From assembly GCA_963691655.1 (NCBI GenBank), contig OY829328.1, positions 5,732,204 through 5,796,203 on the forward strand: 64,000 nt of DNA, given 5' to 3'. This DNA is from Toxonevra muliebris (taxonomy: Eukaryota > Arthropoda > Insecta > Diptera > Pallopteridae). This document shows, in pieces, positions 23,471 to 35,366 of this stretch. Numbering within the stretch: the first letter of the stretch is position 1; the number at the start of each line of letters is the position of its first letter. Below the pieces are notes generated by a model. The model had not been told where the DNA came from and made no database searches. It saw only the letters and a list, made by a program, of their open reading frames with translations. A program made the translations under genes and the position numbers.

Positions 23471-24384
23471 ATATGCAACTGTACCGCATATTTGCAAACA
23501 ACCAAAAAATTACCTATTACTTCAAGAGTATTTTTTCAAACTAGATGCTTGAGAAAACTTAATAAAAAGATAAAAAGTTTAATTTTTCTTAAAGAAAATA
23601 CGGTTTTTATAATTTAAAAAAAAAAAATGTTAATAAAATTGTGCATATTTGGAGATTTTTCTTAGTTCCAGAATTACAACTTAGTTTTTTTTAGATTAAA
23701 AAACTTAAAAAACACCATTAAAAACAATATTAGACGTCAAATGTCGCTATTGCCGTATAGAGGGTTAAGATAAGCAGTGATCAATAGCAATAGAGAATAG
23801 TCAATATGCTACAATGATACTTAAGTAGTTTAACTTAAATCAGTTTTCGATGATTGCCATTAAGCAATATAATAATTCAACCAAACAGTTCGCTAGATTT
23901 CTAGTTAAATCAGAAAATAACTATAAACAAGGAATAATAATTCAGAAATAACTTAAATCTTAAAAAATGGTATGAAAACAACATTTTTTCAATACACTTT
24001 CTTAATTTTATAGTGCATCTTACAAGTCCTCATTATCGACTCTTTCTCTGTGTGTCGCATGTCAATGTATCTCTGAAAATGGTTTGCTTATGAATTACTT
24101 AGGTGTTTCGAATATATCTTATTATTTCCAATTTACTTAAATTGCCTGTCATTATTGTGATTATTTTGTATTTTTTAACACCACATGAAAACTTTCAAAT
24201 GATTCATTTTGTTTGGAATTTTTCAGAGATTTTTTTTGGCTGGAATTTTTTTGTTTTGTTCATAATCGCATGAATAAGTATAGCTGTTAGTTTTTGAATG
24301 TTTGCAAAATCTATTAACGTACAGTTTTTGAGAGTTTAGGGGTTTTTTTCAAGTTTATTTAAATGTAACAGTAAGCCCAAGTCG
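23471..24384. other. Spacer, no gene seen
   Basis: AT-rich, with a TTAA-bordered GAGGG motif near 23760 that may be a lone transposon end. Otherwise nothing recognisable. Confidence 0.35.
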
Positions 24385-25057
24385 CACAGTGGTCCCTGGA
24401 AAGAAATTGACTGGACAAAGTCTGAAACAGAGGGGAAAAAAATTTAGGATTTTATTTCACACGGAGAATTACAATGTCTGAAAGAATTGCAATATTTTTT
24501 TGTTTAGTTTCGTAATTATTGCCTGGTATTTGAAAGTAGACCATTGAATTTGATATATGAAATGTAAGTGCTAATTTACAAGTGCAACTTTGACTATTTT
24601 AAATCCGTTATTTTGATTTCATACTCATGACATTAGGTCTTCAGATTTATAAAATGGGATGGTTTAAATAATTTTTTCAATATCAATAATAATAAGGAAG
24701 TTTGGTGAAAGAAATTTATTCTCATTGTAATTTTACGTTTTCTCATCATAGAATAATAATAATAATATTTCTAAAAGCTAAGGCAAGATTTGTAAATTAA
24801 AATCTTTTTCTGCTCCTAAAAAAGAATGCATATAAAGAAACAAATTTTTAGCTAAAAAATTGTGAAAGTTACTAATTTTTGAACAGAAAAATGCTTTCCA
24901 TATATTTTTATATGAGAATTTTCCATTCACTTGTTAACATTAACTAAGTTAAGAATATTTAAATTCAAAAATCGGTTTTAAATGAACACATTAATTTACA
25001 TATAATTATGTATTTGTTAGTTTCTGTCCAGTTAGTTTTATTTTCTGGACCACTGTG
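24385..25057. mobile_element. Possible non-autonomous Transib-like element
   Basis: Imperfect inverted ends of about 38 bp both start CACAGTGGTCC and share ACTGGACA about 27 bp in. CACAGTG matches the heptamer of Transib ends and of RAG recombination signals. The flanking 5-mers (AGTCG left, CGTAG right) do not match, so a target duplication is not shown. 673 bp, AT-rich interior, no ORF. Confidence 0.5.
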
Positions 25058-26941
25058 CGTAGTCTCAAGTTCAAAGTTCTAATCATATTTACTCTTCTTT
25101 TCTACACCGCAATATCCAAAAGATCGTGGCTTTCCAAATACAATTTCAATTTAATTTATCAATAAATGTTTGTGATATCATTGGAAATGTTAATGAAAAA
25201 TACAAGTTAGAACCAAATATAATATTATGATACCAATATCGGAAATAGAGCAAAAGTTAACGAAAAATAAATATAGAACAAATTATATGAAATCAATAAA
25301 CATTAAATACTTCCCCTAAAAATTGTAAAAATCAACTAGAAATGTTTTCCTACTGACCCTTAAACATGGTTATCTTATCTTTTCTCTCCTGCCCTTTAAC
25401 AATTTTTATAATGCTTTCTATTTGAAGTTGATAAATACAGAGTTTTGTTATAAGTTCTCTCTTTAAAAGTTTTTCACTATATAAACTGTGAATTGACTTT
25501 TTCCGTTTAGTAAAAATCTCTTAAGTATGTGCGTTAAATCGAGCATTGCAGCACAGACACCCCGACAAGGTCGTTCATCTCCTACAATATACTATGTAGT
25601 ATAGGTATGTATATATATTGTTTGTAACTACCTAAGAAGATAACCTACCATCTTTTTTTTTTTAATATAATTAAATTTAAATTGCTACAAAAACCCAATA
25701 AACTTTGATATTATGCAATGTGTATTTTCGCTTTGTTTTAGACAACAAAATAGCTAGCAAATAAAATATTAAATTTAGTTCAAATCGCGATTGCGTGTAC
25801 AGACACATACTAACATACACACACATATAATTAAAGATACACGAGTCTTGGTTTATTTAGCTTCATTGGGCCAATAAAAAAAAAAAGCTAAAAACCAAAA
25901 TCCAAAAATAAAAAACCGCATCTATCTATTTCTTTATTTTTACCAATAAATTTCAAAAAATATAAATATATAAATTTTTGCACTTTTTTTGGGCAAAGTC
26001 ATATTAATGACAGCATTGTTGTTGTTGCACATTTGCCCTTTTCCATCTTTCCTCCTAACATTTACTAATTTACAAGTATTATTTATTATGATTTCGACCA
26101 ACATATTTTTAACATGTATTTTTATTTTCTTTACAATTTTCAAGGGCAATGGATATCCAAAGTCACGACGTTTCATTCAAAGTGTTCGTAAATGAATTGA
26201 ATTATTGTTGTTTTGTTTATATTGTAGGTGCTTTTGCTTTTGTTGTATATAGTGTGAATGTATGTGTTTGTGTATGTGAAACGCATGTATGAATGAATGT
26301 GACTACTTGACTTTGATTACAAATTTTTTGGGCTTGGATATTTGGGTTTTGTCTTAGCTTGTCTTGGGTTTGTTTGCAGAGATGCTGCGTCATTGCACAC
26401 GTTGTTTAATTAATATCAAATATGCATTAAGCTGCTAGATACAACAACATTGTATACGAGTACATACATATAAATCTCTTTGTGAATACCTAATTTATTT
26501 ATACCTAAGTATTATATTAAAATGTTGTAAGTTCATTAACAAATTTATGTGAACAAATAAAGTCTTATGGATGTATGTTTGTTGATAAGGCACTTATCTA
26601 CAACCAAAAGTTTATTTTGAGTTAGTAATTTGAAATTTAATTATACACCTAATTTAATTTATGTAGAATTATGTTGCATAATATGCATTTATAAGTATGT
26701 ACATACATATGTATATGCAAGTTTATATGTGTGTATTCTAATAATGATCTTTTGTTTGACCTTTAGCATTACATTATAAAACTACATCATGAAACTGGTA
26801 TATATTTTAATATACTTATGCATAGGTACATTTGTGAGCTGAAATTTCTAGGAACGTCATTGATAAATGACTAGACTTTTTTGGTTGTCAAGTTTAAATG
26901 GAATGGAATGTTAAATTAAAAAAAAAAAGTTTAAAACAAAA
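25058..26941. other. Spacer, no gene seen
   Basis: AT-rich, with TG/TATG-type runs near 26250-26290. Overlapping ORFs at 25940-26195 on both strands show no motif. Confidence 0.4.
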
Positions 26942-26978
26942 AATCAAATGTTAGCCTAATCTAGGCTAACATTTGATT
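26942..26978. repeat. Perfect short palindrome, 17-bp arms and 3-nt loop
   Basis: AATCAAATGTTAGCCTA, loop ATC, then the exact reverse complement. It would form a stable hairpin in RNA or extrude as a cruciform. No T-run, promoter or gene is adjacent; it could be a small transposon core. Function unknown. Confidence 0.7.
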
Positions 26979-27864
26979 ATTCATTTTCCATAGATTTCCA
27001 CAAAAATCTAAACTGGAAAACAACTTGTTAGAAAACTCTTTCCACAGCGCTACAAATTCATATCTACAAGTATAACTGATTTGTAATTGCACTGATGGTC
27101 AAGAAACAATAAGGTAGAAATGCCTTATATCCATTCTCATTAGGGTAATCCTTATTTTATGACTTCCTTTATCATATTAAATTTAAAACTAGATTCCATA
27201 TATTTGGTGCTACAGAGCATGATTTCTGACCTTTTTTTAACCCTTCCGCTCTACTGGCGGGTCAAAAACGTCACCACTGCACTATTAAGAAATTGATCAC
27301 TTTTTCTGGCCAAAACCTCAAAAATTAAATCTTCAAATTTGCAATGCCTTTAACGTTTTTGTAAAGTAGACACCCCTAAACCTAATGGACTTGTACTTGA
27401 TTTGTTTTTGAAACATCACTACACTAAACAGTAGCCATATGAAATTAAGGTTTTAATTGAATATAAAATTATTTAAAAAGCAATATATAAGTGTGCCTGA
27501 GAAAGAAAGTTAATATTTTTCTATATTTGTGCATAAAAAAAAAATTAAAAAATGTATGATACTACAAATGATAAGAAAACTAAATTTCTTAAAAAATACT
27601 AAATATCTCCTCCAGTTTTTGTGCAATAACCTTATTTAAGTTCATCAATTTTTTTTAAGTAAACTTTGGATAGGCCTACAAAAAAAAAACGCACCACGCA
27701 CGATATATATTTCCTGATTAAGCAATTAATTCTATATATAAACTAATTAACTAATTTGATCTGCTTCTTCTTGCATCTTTTCAAAAAAATTAATTTTTTC
27801 TAGATAAGCACTACATAGAAAATACAAAATTATTTGAAATATGATATTCGAAAATGATAAAAAA

Positions 27865-28910
27865 ATGCGAAAGATTCAGTTCTGTACTGCCATTTGTTAG
27901 AAGTTATTAATCAAGGTGACGTTACACAAACGCAAGAGATGATTTTATTAAAAAACGTACAAGATATTGAGAAAAAATGGAAAAATGTTCATAGAAGTCT
28001 TGCTAATTTTTTTTTTTTTTAGACGACCTCGATAGCCTAGTGGATAGTGCACTAGACTTTCATCTGGGAGGTTCGGGTTCGATTCCCGTCTTCGTCTGGT
28101 GGTTAATTTTCATAACTTTCTTATATTCACTATCAATATGAAGTGTATGAGAATTATAAGATAGTGTACTTGTACACACATTGGTTGGTAATGGCAAAAC
28201 CACCAAGCCGATAAAAAATTGCCACACCGCCGTTCGGAATCGGCGTTAAACTGTAGGTCCAACTATGTGGTATCACAATGGGCCGTTCAGGCCTAAGTGT
28301 GTCTCTCGACAGCCACTCCAACCTAACCTAATCTAACCTTGCTAAATTTAATTGTAAATGTAATATTTAGCTAGCTCGAACAACAGTTCTTGAAACAATA
28401 AACTACTCTCCAGAATCCAAATGTGGACGTCCAAGACTTGCATTCGAGGAGAAGTCGAATCGTGGAAAAAGAAGAGCTGCATCAGAAGTGTGCAAACAAA
28501 GTCATAATGAATGTAATTTTTTTATTATGGCAGCTAGTAAGTCAGCTCGGAAACATGGCAATACAGATTTGGCAGCCGTTCTAAAGAATTTTATTCAGTC
28601 CCCAAAGCGAGCTTCTAAAATTAGAAAAGTACTATTTACGGAAAATACGTCCGATCCTTTGATATCCAGTATTAGTCTAAGCAAATGCATTCAAAATCGA
28701 CAACGTTTGCAACTTCCACCACAAGTATTAAGGTTGTTAGTCGGCGAAGTTCTTGAAGTAGCTATTCATATTCCTTAACAGTCAGTCGTTGAGCAAGAAA
28801 CTGATGCGGATACGGATAATAGCGACTGTGATGAGTTTAAATCGGAACGCATTATGGGTCCACTGTATTTCAGTTTACTTAATAATTTGAATTTAGAAAA
28901 TTTCGAATAA
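27865..28910 (+). pseudogene. Unrecognised ORF, broken, split by a SINE
   Basis: The frame can be read from about 27865 (DSVLYCHLLEVINQG, KNVQDIEKKWKNVHRSLA). It is interrupted by the SINE at 28021-28337 and resumes after it (ETINYSPESKCGRPRLAFEE, KSNRGKRRAASEV). It then runs through ASKSARKHGNTDLAAVLKNF to a TAA at 28776-28778 and continues in frame with an acidic tail (EQETDADTDNSDCDEF) to TAA at 28908-28910. Removing the SINE plus one copy of its target duplication keeps the frame across the insertion, with one further TAG just before LARTTVLETI. The GRP-F-E-S-R-KRR pattern is reminiscent of multi-copy invertebrate transposon proteins of unknown role, but I do not recognise the family. No start codon is chosen. 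Confidence 0.45.
28021..28337 (+). mobile_element. tRNA-derived SINE, copy 1 (monomeric head, different 3' module)
   Basis: The head looks like a tRNA: A box TAGCCTAGTGG at 28033-28043, anticodon-loop-like CTTTCAT, B box GGTTCGATTCC at 28076-28086. The CTTTCA loop and arms resemble tRNA-Glu(TTC). The body matches the other copies through AACTGTAGGTCC. It then diverges to a module with AATGGGCCGTTCAGGCC and ends CCTAACCTAATCTAACC. The target duplication CTTGCTAA(A/T)TTT (from 27999 and from 28338) brackets it, with a T-run between the left duplication and the head. It is inserted in the ORF described at 27865-28910. It is not a functional tRNA gene: the acceptor stem does not pair properly. 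Confidence 0.8.
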
Positions 28911-29435
28911 AAATGTCTCTAAGTATATAATTTTTAGTTGTAAAAAATTATATAATTTTTAACCAAATCTTAAGTCATTTTTTGTTTGCTTTGAATAAAC
29001 CAATATTTTACTTTTTAATTGTACCTTTAAAGTATGTATATACTTAACCATGTACCTACGTTATTAACTTTTGAAGCTATTTTTTTACTTGTTTTTTAAA
29101 TTTATCATTATTATAATATAAATAATAAAAAAAACAATAATTTATTTACTTTGAAGAGTTTGCTATTGCTATTTTTTCAAAGGACTCTTTGTTTTTCTAT
29201 TTTCTTGCGGGTTTTAGATCACCTAATATACTAATTTTATATACTAAATTTTCCTTAAACTGTGAAAAATAGCGGTTTTTTTTAATATCTCAGTAGACCC
29301 AGTGTCATTAAAAAAAAAATAAATAACATTTTCGGAATCTACGCAAAATTTCCCTATAGAAAAAGTGCGTTTTGAGGGTTTGGCCAGAAAATGTGGGAAT
29401 TTTACCCATATGGAAAATTGACAGAGCTTATTTAA

Positions 29436-31339
29436 TTATGAATTTAATTTGTGTGTTTTTTTTTTGTAAAATAACAGTTTGATTTTTTTTAATTAAAATT
29501 ACTAGTTTTCTTTATCACTATTGTTTTTAGGTAAAACAAATTAAGTTTTCTAACATATGATCATTTTCATCCCATGTGGCAACGAATATTAAACATATAG
29601 CTGAAATTTCCCAGTGATAAAATGCACTACTAAATTCCTGGAGATGTTTTTAAACACCTTTTTATTAATATTTTTTAATCCATTTAAAACACTTTTCCAC
29701 ACTTTACTGCATTAATAAGTTTTTTGATACACAAAATGTAAACCAAACTTTCCCGAACTAAAATTCACGCTTCTTCTATTATGGAAAGAATATTTTTAAC
29801 TTATTTATTATGCAAAGCAAGTTACCAGTATTTATTCTTTTTATTTGAATGCAACTACATATGTATGTACTTAGTTAATTTGACCATGTACAAGTGCAGA
29901 CATAATATATGTGCAGCTATAATGTTCGATGCACTTTCATGTACAATATTAGCTTAATTAATAAATGATAACTAGATGACTGGCGTTAACCCGCGCGTTC
30001 ATACATATATAATATACATATATACAACTATATAACCATAACGGTTTTGTAATTTCATTGGACCTCACTTAACTTTTATTTTGATTATTTCCATTAACAA
30101 AATTCCATATAAAAAAGAAGAGTAGCACAAAAAAAAAATTAAAATTAAAAGTGAAACAATAAAATTCACTTTTTAACCTAATTCGAAAGATATGAAAAAC
30201 AACCAAATTGCGAAGATGAGTGAATGAGAATAACCTTAACCAAAAAGAAAGAGCGTGAAAGATAGAAAGAGAGAGAAAGGTAGACAGAGTCCAATTGCAG
30301 TCTCAATGACAACAACAACTACGTACACCTACCAAGTAATACAAGAAGCACATTTTAGGTAGCATCAATGCTGACAACTTACAAGCAACAACAACAACAA
30401 CAAAAACTAATTCATAACTCTTTTCTTAAACGAAACCGAAACTGCAACAAAAAACAATAACAACTGTAAGAGAAAAAAAAATACAATTACGAAATATGCT
30501 CAGCTTTTGAAAGGCTTTCTCTGTGTAGTTTTTATTTTTGTTTTTGTATTTTTTTTTCAGCTCTACTTTTTGGACCATGGCTATCAATGAGCAGACTTAT
30601 TGTTGTTGTTGTTGTTGTATTATTCAAAAAATCAACGTATGACTCGAAGTGTTACTCAATGAGACGGACGTCGATGAATAGATGTGTAGATGGATAGATT
30701 GATGGACACCAGTGCTGCCATTTTTTATAACTGTCGCGTAATATTTTCAAGTTTGTTGACAAAAAAAGAAAAAACACAATAAATACAAACAAAAAGAAGA
30801 TGTCAAAAGAGTTAAACAAAATAAATATTTATGCATTTTTTTTTCATTCAATCATATTTGTTTCAGTTGTTGCTGCTGCTAGTTTGTGTGATTGATTTGT
30901 TTTGAATAATAAATATTTTTCCAGATACATAAATACGATTATTTCATAAATACTTGCACATATTTACATATCGTCAGTTTAGAGGTAAAACTCATAATGT
31001 AACATATTTGGAAAACAGAGAAAACTAAATTTTGAAATTATTCGTTTCCAAAAATCGTTTTGAAACAGCTTACTTGATTACGTTTTAAGAGTACTGCACA
31101 GGGATTTGAGGAATCTATAACTAAGAATTATTTTAAACTATAAAGCTTGGTGTGCAAAACGAGTTTTGACTAAATCTGTACTTATTGAGTTTTACCTCTG
31201 ACCCAAGGAAATGTGCATATGTACCAGTGGCAGTGTAAATATTTGTAGCGTAAATGTAAGGTACTTTTTTTAAATCTAACAAAAGTTCCAGTTCCTGTAT
31301 AGTGATAACACAGTGCAAAAAATTTTCAACTTTTGCCTT
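29436..31339. other. Spacer, no gene seen
   Basis: AT-rich, with (CAA)n at about 30386-30404, (TTG)n at about 30598-30617 and AGAGA runs near 30250-30290. No convincing coding sequence. Confidence 0.4.
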
Positions 31340-31862
31340 ATACGCGAGATTTTCCAACGGTTTTATAGTCGCTGATCACGACTGCGTACTCTGTTTTCCT
31401 CCATCATATCTAGTTCTCCCACAATATGGACCTGAAGTCGGAAAAGCGTGGTCTTCAGGAGCTATTAAGAAAATTCCTTATTTCAACAGATACGAATTTG
31501 ATATCTGAAACAAAGTTATTAAGCACAAAGACATAAATTATTTTCGTATATCCACTTTTCCCCAAAGACAGTATAATAGTTTTCTCATCGGCTTTTTTAT
31601 CGGCCATTTGTCGAAAAAAGTGGGGGTAAAACCCCATTTTTAAGAGGAAGTGCAGGAGATGGACGAAAAGTGTATATGCAAGAATCGTTTGTCTTTTTGT
31701 GTTTGATAGCTTTGCTTGAGACATCAAACTCGTATCTGTTGAAATAAAGATATTTCTTAATAAGAACTAGATGTGATGGGGAAAAACGGAGTACGCAGTC
31801 TCGTACGCAAATCAGCGATACTAAATTACTATAAAACCGTTGGAAAATCTAGCACACAAAAT
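31340..31862. repeat. Long near-palindrome (about 230-bp arms), foldback or hairpin-RNA candidate
   Basis: The left arm (about 31340-31570) and right arm (about 31650-31862) are imperfect reverse complements almost to the centre. Shared blocks include AGATTTTCCAACGGTTTTAT, GACTGCGTACTC, ATCTAGTTCT, TATTAAGAAA and TTTCAACAGATACGA. Small indels offset the arms. The centre has its own small hairpin (GTGGGGGTAAAACCCCA). The minus strand through the centre can be read MADKKADEKTIILSLGKSGY, faintly like a Tc1-type N-terminus, so this may be a foldback derivative of a Tc1-like element. ORFs listed across it on either strand are not taken as host genes. Confidence 0.75.
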
Positions 31863-32015
31863 TTTTGTTGCATAGGCATAGATGGATCATGGTCGTCTTC
31901 GAACTACTCAACTTAAATTGGCAACCATTCCATTGTCGGCTCGGCTGTGAAACTGTGAACGGTCGTCCACTCAACTTACAAAATACTGGTATTAGAACAA
32001 GGCCAGTCTCTACTA

Positions 32016-34494
32016 AAGAGTGCGCACGAAAAAAATTGTAACATTGAAAAACCAAAAAATCAAGTAACCCGTGAATTATTATACTTCACTTTATGCAAAT
32101 TCTTTACAAAAACATTAATTATATTTCTTTGTTTTTAAGGAAAGACTTTATGGAATGGAATGTTTTTGGAAGCTATAGTCCACTTAATCTTAAATTCCCC
32201 TATGTTCTGCGAGACACCTTTCGTCTTCATCAGTTTTCGCTTAATTAGAGTTCAATAATTTACCACTGGCCTCAGCTCTGGCTAGTTTGGCGGATTAACT
32301 TCTTTAGTTACAATATTGATATTATTGCTGGTGTACCAGATCAGTCCAGAAGAAATTGGATACTTTAAGCTGCATTACAAATGGTTTTAATCTCTTTTGC
32401 AAGCATTCAGGAATATTTTTTTTACCTAAGCTGCATATGGCCTGCCACACGAGAGATTTCTTGGGGAACTTGGATTTATTTTTAATTTTGTACTTTTCTG
32501 GCGCATTTCTCTCGCTGATCCGCTACGTAAAAGTTGTTGCCTGAAAACTGCGAAAAATCCGACATTACATATGTTTCATCATCCATGATACAAGACTGAA
32601 ATTTCCTGCATCTGTCTTATAGACACAAAGCACATTTCTTTAATGATGGTATTTGGTTAAATTTGAACTTGGAGATTACTGTCAATCAAGTCCGTGATGA
32701 GCATAAAATAATAAAATTAATTGTTATCAATTATGGACAATTTAATAATAATAAAGTTTAACAGCCGGCGTTTTGTGGTAACTTCTAAGGTTGGTAATTC
32801 GTTGACTTCGTTGTTTGTATGTTGGAGTATCTTGGTTAGGTTTTCTCTAATTGCGTCTGTTATTTCATCGGTGATAGTTGGAATATTTAAATAGTGAAGG
32901 AGATCGTCATTTTGTGTGTACCATTCTGCATTAGCTATTGTCCGTAGAATTTTTGACTGCTGATTGTTGTAATTATTGTATGTTAGTTTTTTTGACTGTG
33001 CCCCAAAGTTGGATACCGTATGTTGAAATTGGTTTAATAATAGTTTTGTATTTTAACAGTTCGTTGTGTAATCGAAGCCTTGGATCTCGTAGGAGCCAGT
33101 AAAGTTTTCCTAATTTTCGATTTATTTGATTACGTTTTTGTTGATCAAGTAGAATAAACAAGTCGTCTGCTACACTAACTTCCGAAAAATGTTATAATAT
33201 ACATACATAAGAAACATTTTAGTATGGAAAGTAGAGCAAAATACACCAATACCTAAACCTGGCAAAGACGCAACAAAAATCTCATCATATAGGCGAATAA
33301 GCTTACACCCGTCATTATGAAAAATTTTTGAAAAAATTATTTACGATCGTATAGAGCAACATTCAACAAATACATAGAGTAACTAAGAAAATCTCACTGG
33401 ATATAGAAAGGAAAAGATATTGCGTAGTTGTGCTTCTTGACGTTGCCAAAGCTTTTTACAAAGTATGACATTCAGGTTTATTAGAAAAACTGAATTCAAT
33501 ATTTCCACCTGACTTTTATGAACTCATCAAAAGCTACTTATCTAATCGTTACCCCATTATTAAATACAACCACGAGCTTTCAACGATTTACCCAACGAAA
33601 TCTAGAGTACCGCAGGGCAAGTGCCCTAGGGTATATACAAATTATATACAATTTTCTAATGACAACATGTTCATGATCGCTACATTTTCTGACGACACAA
33701 TCTTGTTAAATTTACGCACTTGCCTGGCAACAGCCCAACTACAAAAATATTAGACAATATGATGAAATGGTTCTATGATTGGGGCATATAAATTAACGAC
33801 GAAAAACTCAACAAGTAATATTTACCACAAAAAATAAATATACTTCACTACCCTTTTAAATAAAAAAAAAAAATCATTCAAATTGACAAAGTTGCTAAGT
33901 TCTTAGGTATTTACTTAGACAACAAACTTACTTGGAAACACCATATTCAACAAATACGTTACAAAGTTTGATGGAAATTTTGTTGTTTTATTTCTTAGTA
34001 TTTCGATCTGAGACATTCTGAACTTTGTATGATTTAAAGCCAGCTTCTCTTTTCACTTTGCGGACAAATAATTCCGAGCAAATACATTTTTGAGCTACTT
34101 TTCTGCCCGAAGCTTTCGTTTTTTATGAAAAATGCCCTCGACACGTTTTGCTTTGTGTAGGTCTCCCAACCCACATTTTCTGTGAGATCCCACCTTTCGA
34201 TCAATGTTTATATTTTCATTAAATTTTTTTAAAACCCAGCTAACAGTTTGACGGGACGCTTTAACATTTTTGTCAATTTTTAAGTGACTCCATTTCGGAT
34301 TTTGTTGAAAAAATTTAAAAATGATTTTTCGAATTCAGCTTGAGTATCTATTTTTAGCAAACACTTTTGTGTAAATGAAAATAAATTATTTTGGCATTAA
34401 AACCAAAGGCAATGATATGCTCTTTTTTTTATCGGACACTTCGAACAAAGGTAGGAAGTAAAAACTACGTTACAATTTTTTCGTGCGCACTCCT
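32016..34494 (-). mobile_element. Degenerate DD37E-type Tc1/mariner element carrying a LINE insertion
   Basis: TA flanks both ends (32014-32015, 34495-34496). Inverted ends read A(A/G)GAGTGCGCACGAAAAAA and continue to TTGTAAC, about 27 bp, nearly identical. The left part (32280-32690) and right part (33985-34380) align with two parts of the transposase in the element at 60652-61939; for instance 32425-32590 parallels the segment encoding the GQNFYVAD region and the first catalytic motif (MDDE). The reading frame is heavily damaged. About 1.3 kb of LINE sequence separates the parts, explaining the doubled length. Confidence 0.8.
32720..33975. mobile_element. Jockey-like LINE fragment with 5' inversion (twin-priming form)
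   Basis: Minus strand 32750-33180 encodes the end of a reverse transcriptase ORF (KRNQINRKLGKLYWLLRD, YKTIIKPISTYGIQLWGT). Plus strand about 33234-33972 encodes the preceding part: PIPKPGKDATKISSYR, the VVLLDVAKAF block, RVPQG, the ATFSDDTILL active-site block (compare FADD) and FLGIYLDNKLTWKHHIQQ. In the protein, LTWKHHIQQIRYK should run straight into KRNQINRKLGKLYW. Here the upstream segment lies inverted ahead of the downstream segment, the classic layout of twin priming during LINE insertion. Several stops and frameshifts make it dead. Confidence 0.82.
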
Positions 34495-34496
34495 TA

Positions 34497-35366
34497 CGAT
34501 TATGGCACACCAGCCCATGGAGGGCTGAGGTTTTGCCAATGCCAGGCCACATTTAATCGGGTGTTATCACTCCAAACTTCTGCCAACAGTTGAACGTAGA
34601 CAATAAATCCGGGCCGGCACTGAAGCGATAGAACATTTTTTATGGGTTAATGTTTCCAAGTTTTTCTTTTGTGACCACTCTACCTTACGACATTATGCTT
34701 CAAATTGCAAAGCCACACCCTTAAACCGCCACTGATGTACGCATTGCATATGTATTCATGTTTGCATACACGTAATGTCGTTAAAAGATAACGAAAGTGT
34801 AAATTTCTAATAATATCATTTCACTTAAATAAACATAATCGGTAATTTTTTGTTGTTTTTGAAATTTTTTCGTTTTATCATCAATTTAAATAAATTTAAA
34901 TAAATTTTATAATAGCTAGGTACGCAGGTACCTACATTTTTATTATCATGTGATATTAATTGTAAAAATATCATTCAGTTATGTATAAAAGAAAACAAAT
35001 ATGAAATTAAGTAGCTACGGTCAAGCAGGAATAAAATATGAATTCCAAAAAGAAAACTTTAGTTCTGCATTCTTTGCATAGTATTTGTGCTAGGTGTTCG
35101 GGGGGATTGGTTAATAATTACGTCAATTAAATTTTTTTTTTTTACTCATGACCAACTACTATTAATATTTTTTCATTCGTATTTTTGTTGCAGTTGTTTT
35201 CCACTTGAATGAGAATCAATTAAATGAGCTTAGTTTGTTTAACAGCAATATCTTTTAAATTACTGACAAGAAATATAAAATAGTTCGGGAAATAAGGCAC
35301 ATAGAGCAAATGCATGGATACTTGTCCATTAATTACACTGTTCTACAAATGGAAACTTTGGAAAAC
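34497..35366. other. Spacer, no gene seen
   Basis: The first part (34500-34740) is less AT-rich but yields no motif; the rest is AT-rich. Nothing recognisable. Confidence 0.35.

Larger units (their letters stand above)
27241..29431. mobile_element. Putative degenerate DNA transposon containing an unrecognised ORF
   Basis: Bounded by TTAA (27237-27240 and 29432-29435). Subterminal inverted segments match well: TTTTCTGGCCAAAACCTCAA near 27303-27325 and, inverted, near 29373-29395, preceded outward by GGGT-AAAA-CCAC-like sequence on both sides. Terminal bases themselves agree poorly. The ORF at 27865-28910 sits between the repeats, as a transposon gene would. TTAA borders suggest piggyBac, but the protein does not look like a piggyBac transposase, so classification is open. 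Confidence 0.4.

Noticed and set aside
28024..28100. A tRNA gene (good A and B boxes, anticodon-like loop)
   Set aside because: The acceptor stem does not pair, the sequence continues into a repeated body and tail, and target duplications flank the whole unit. It is a SINE head.
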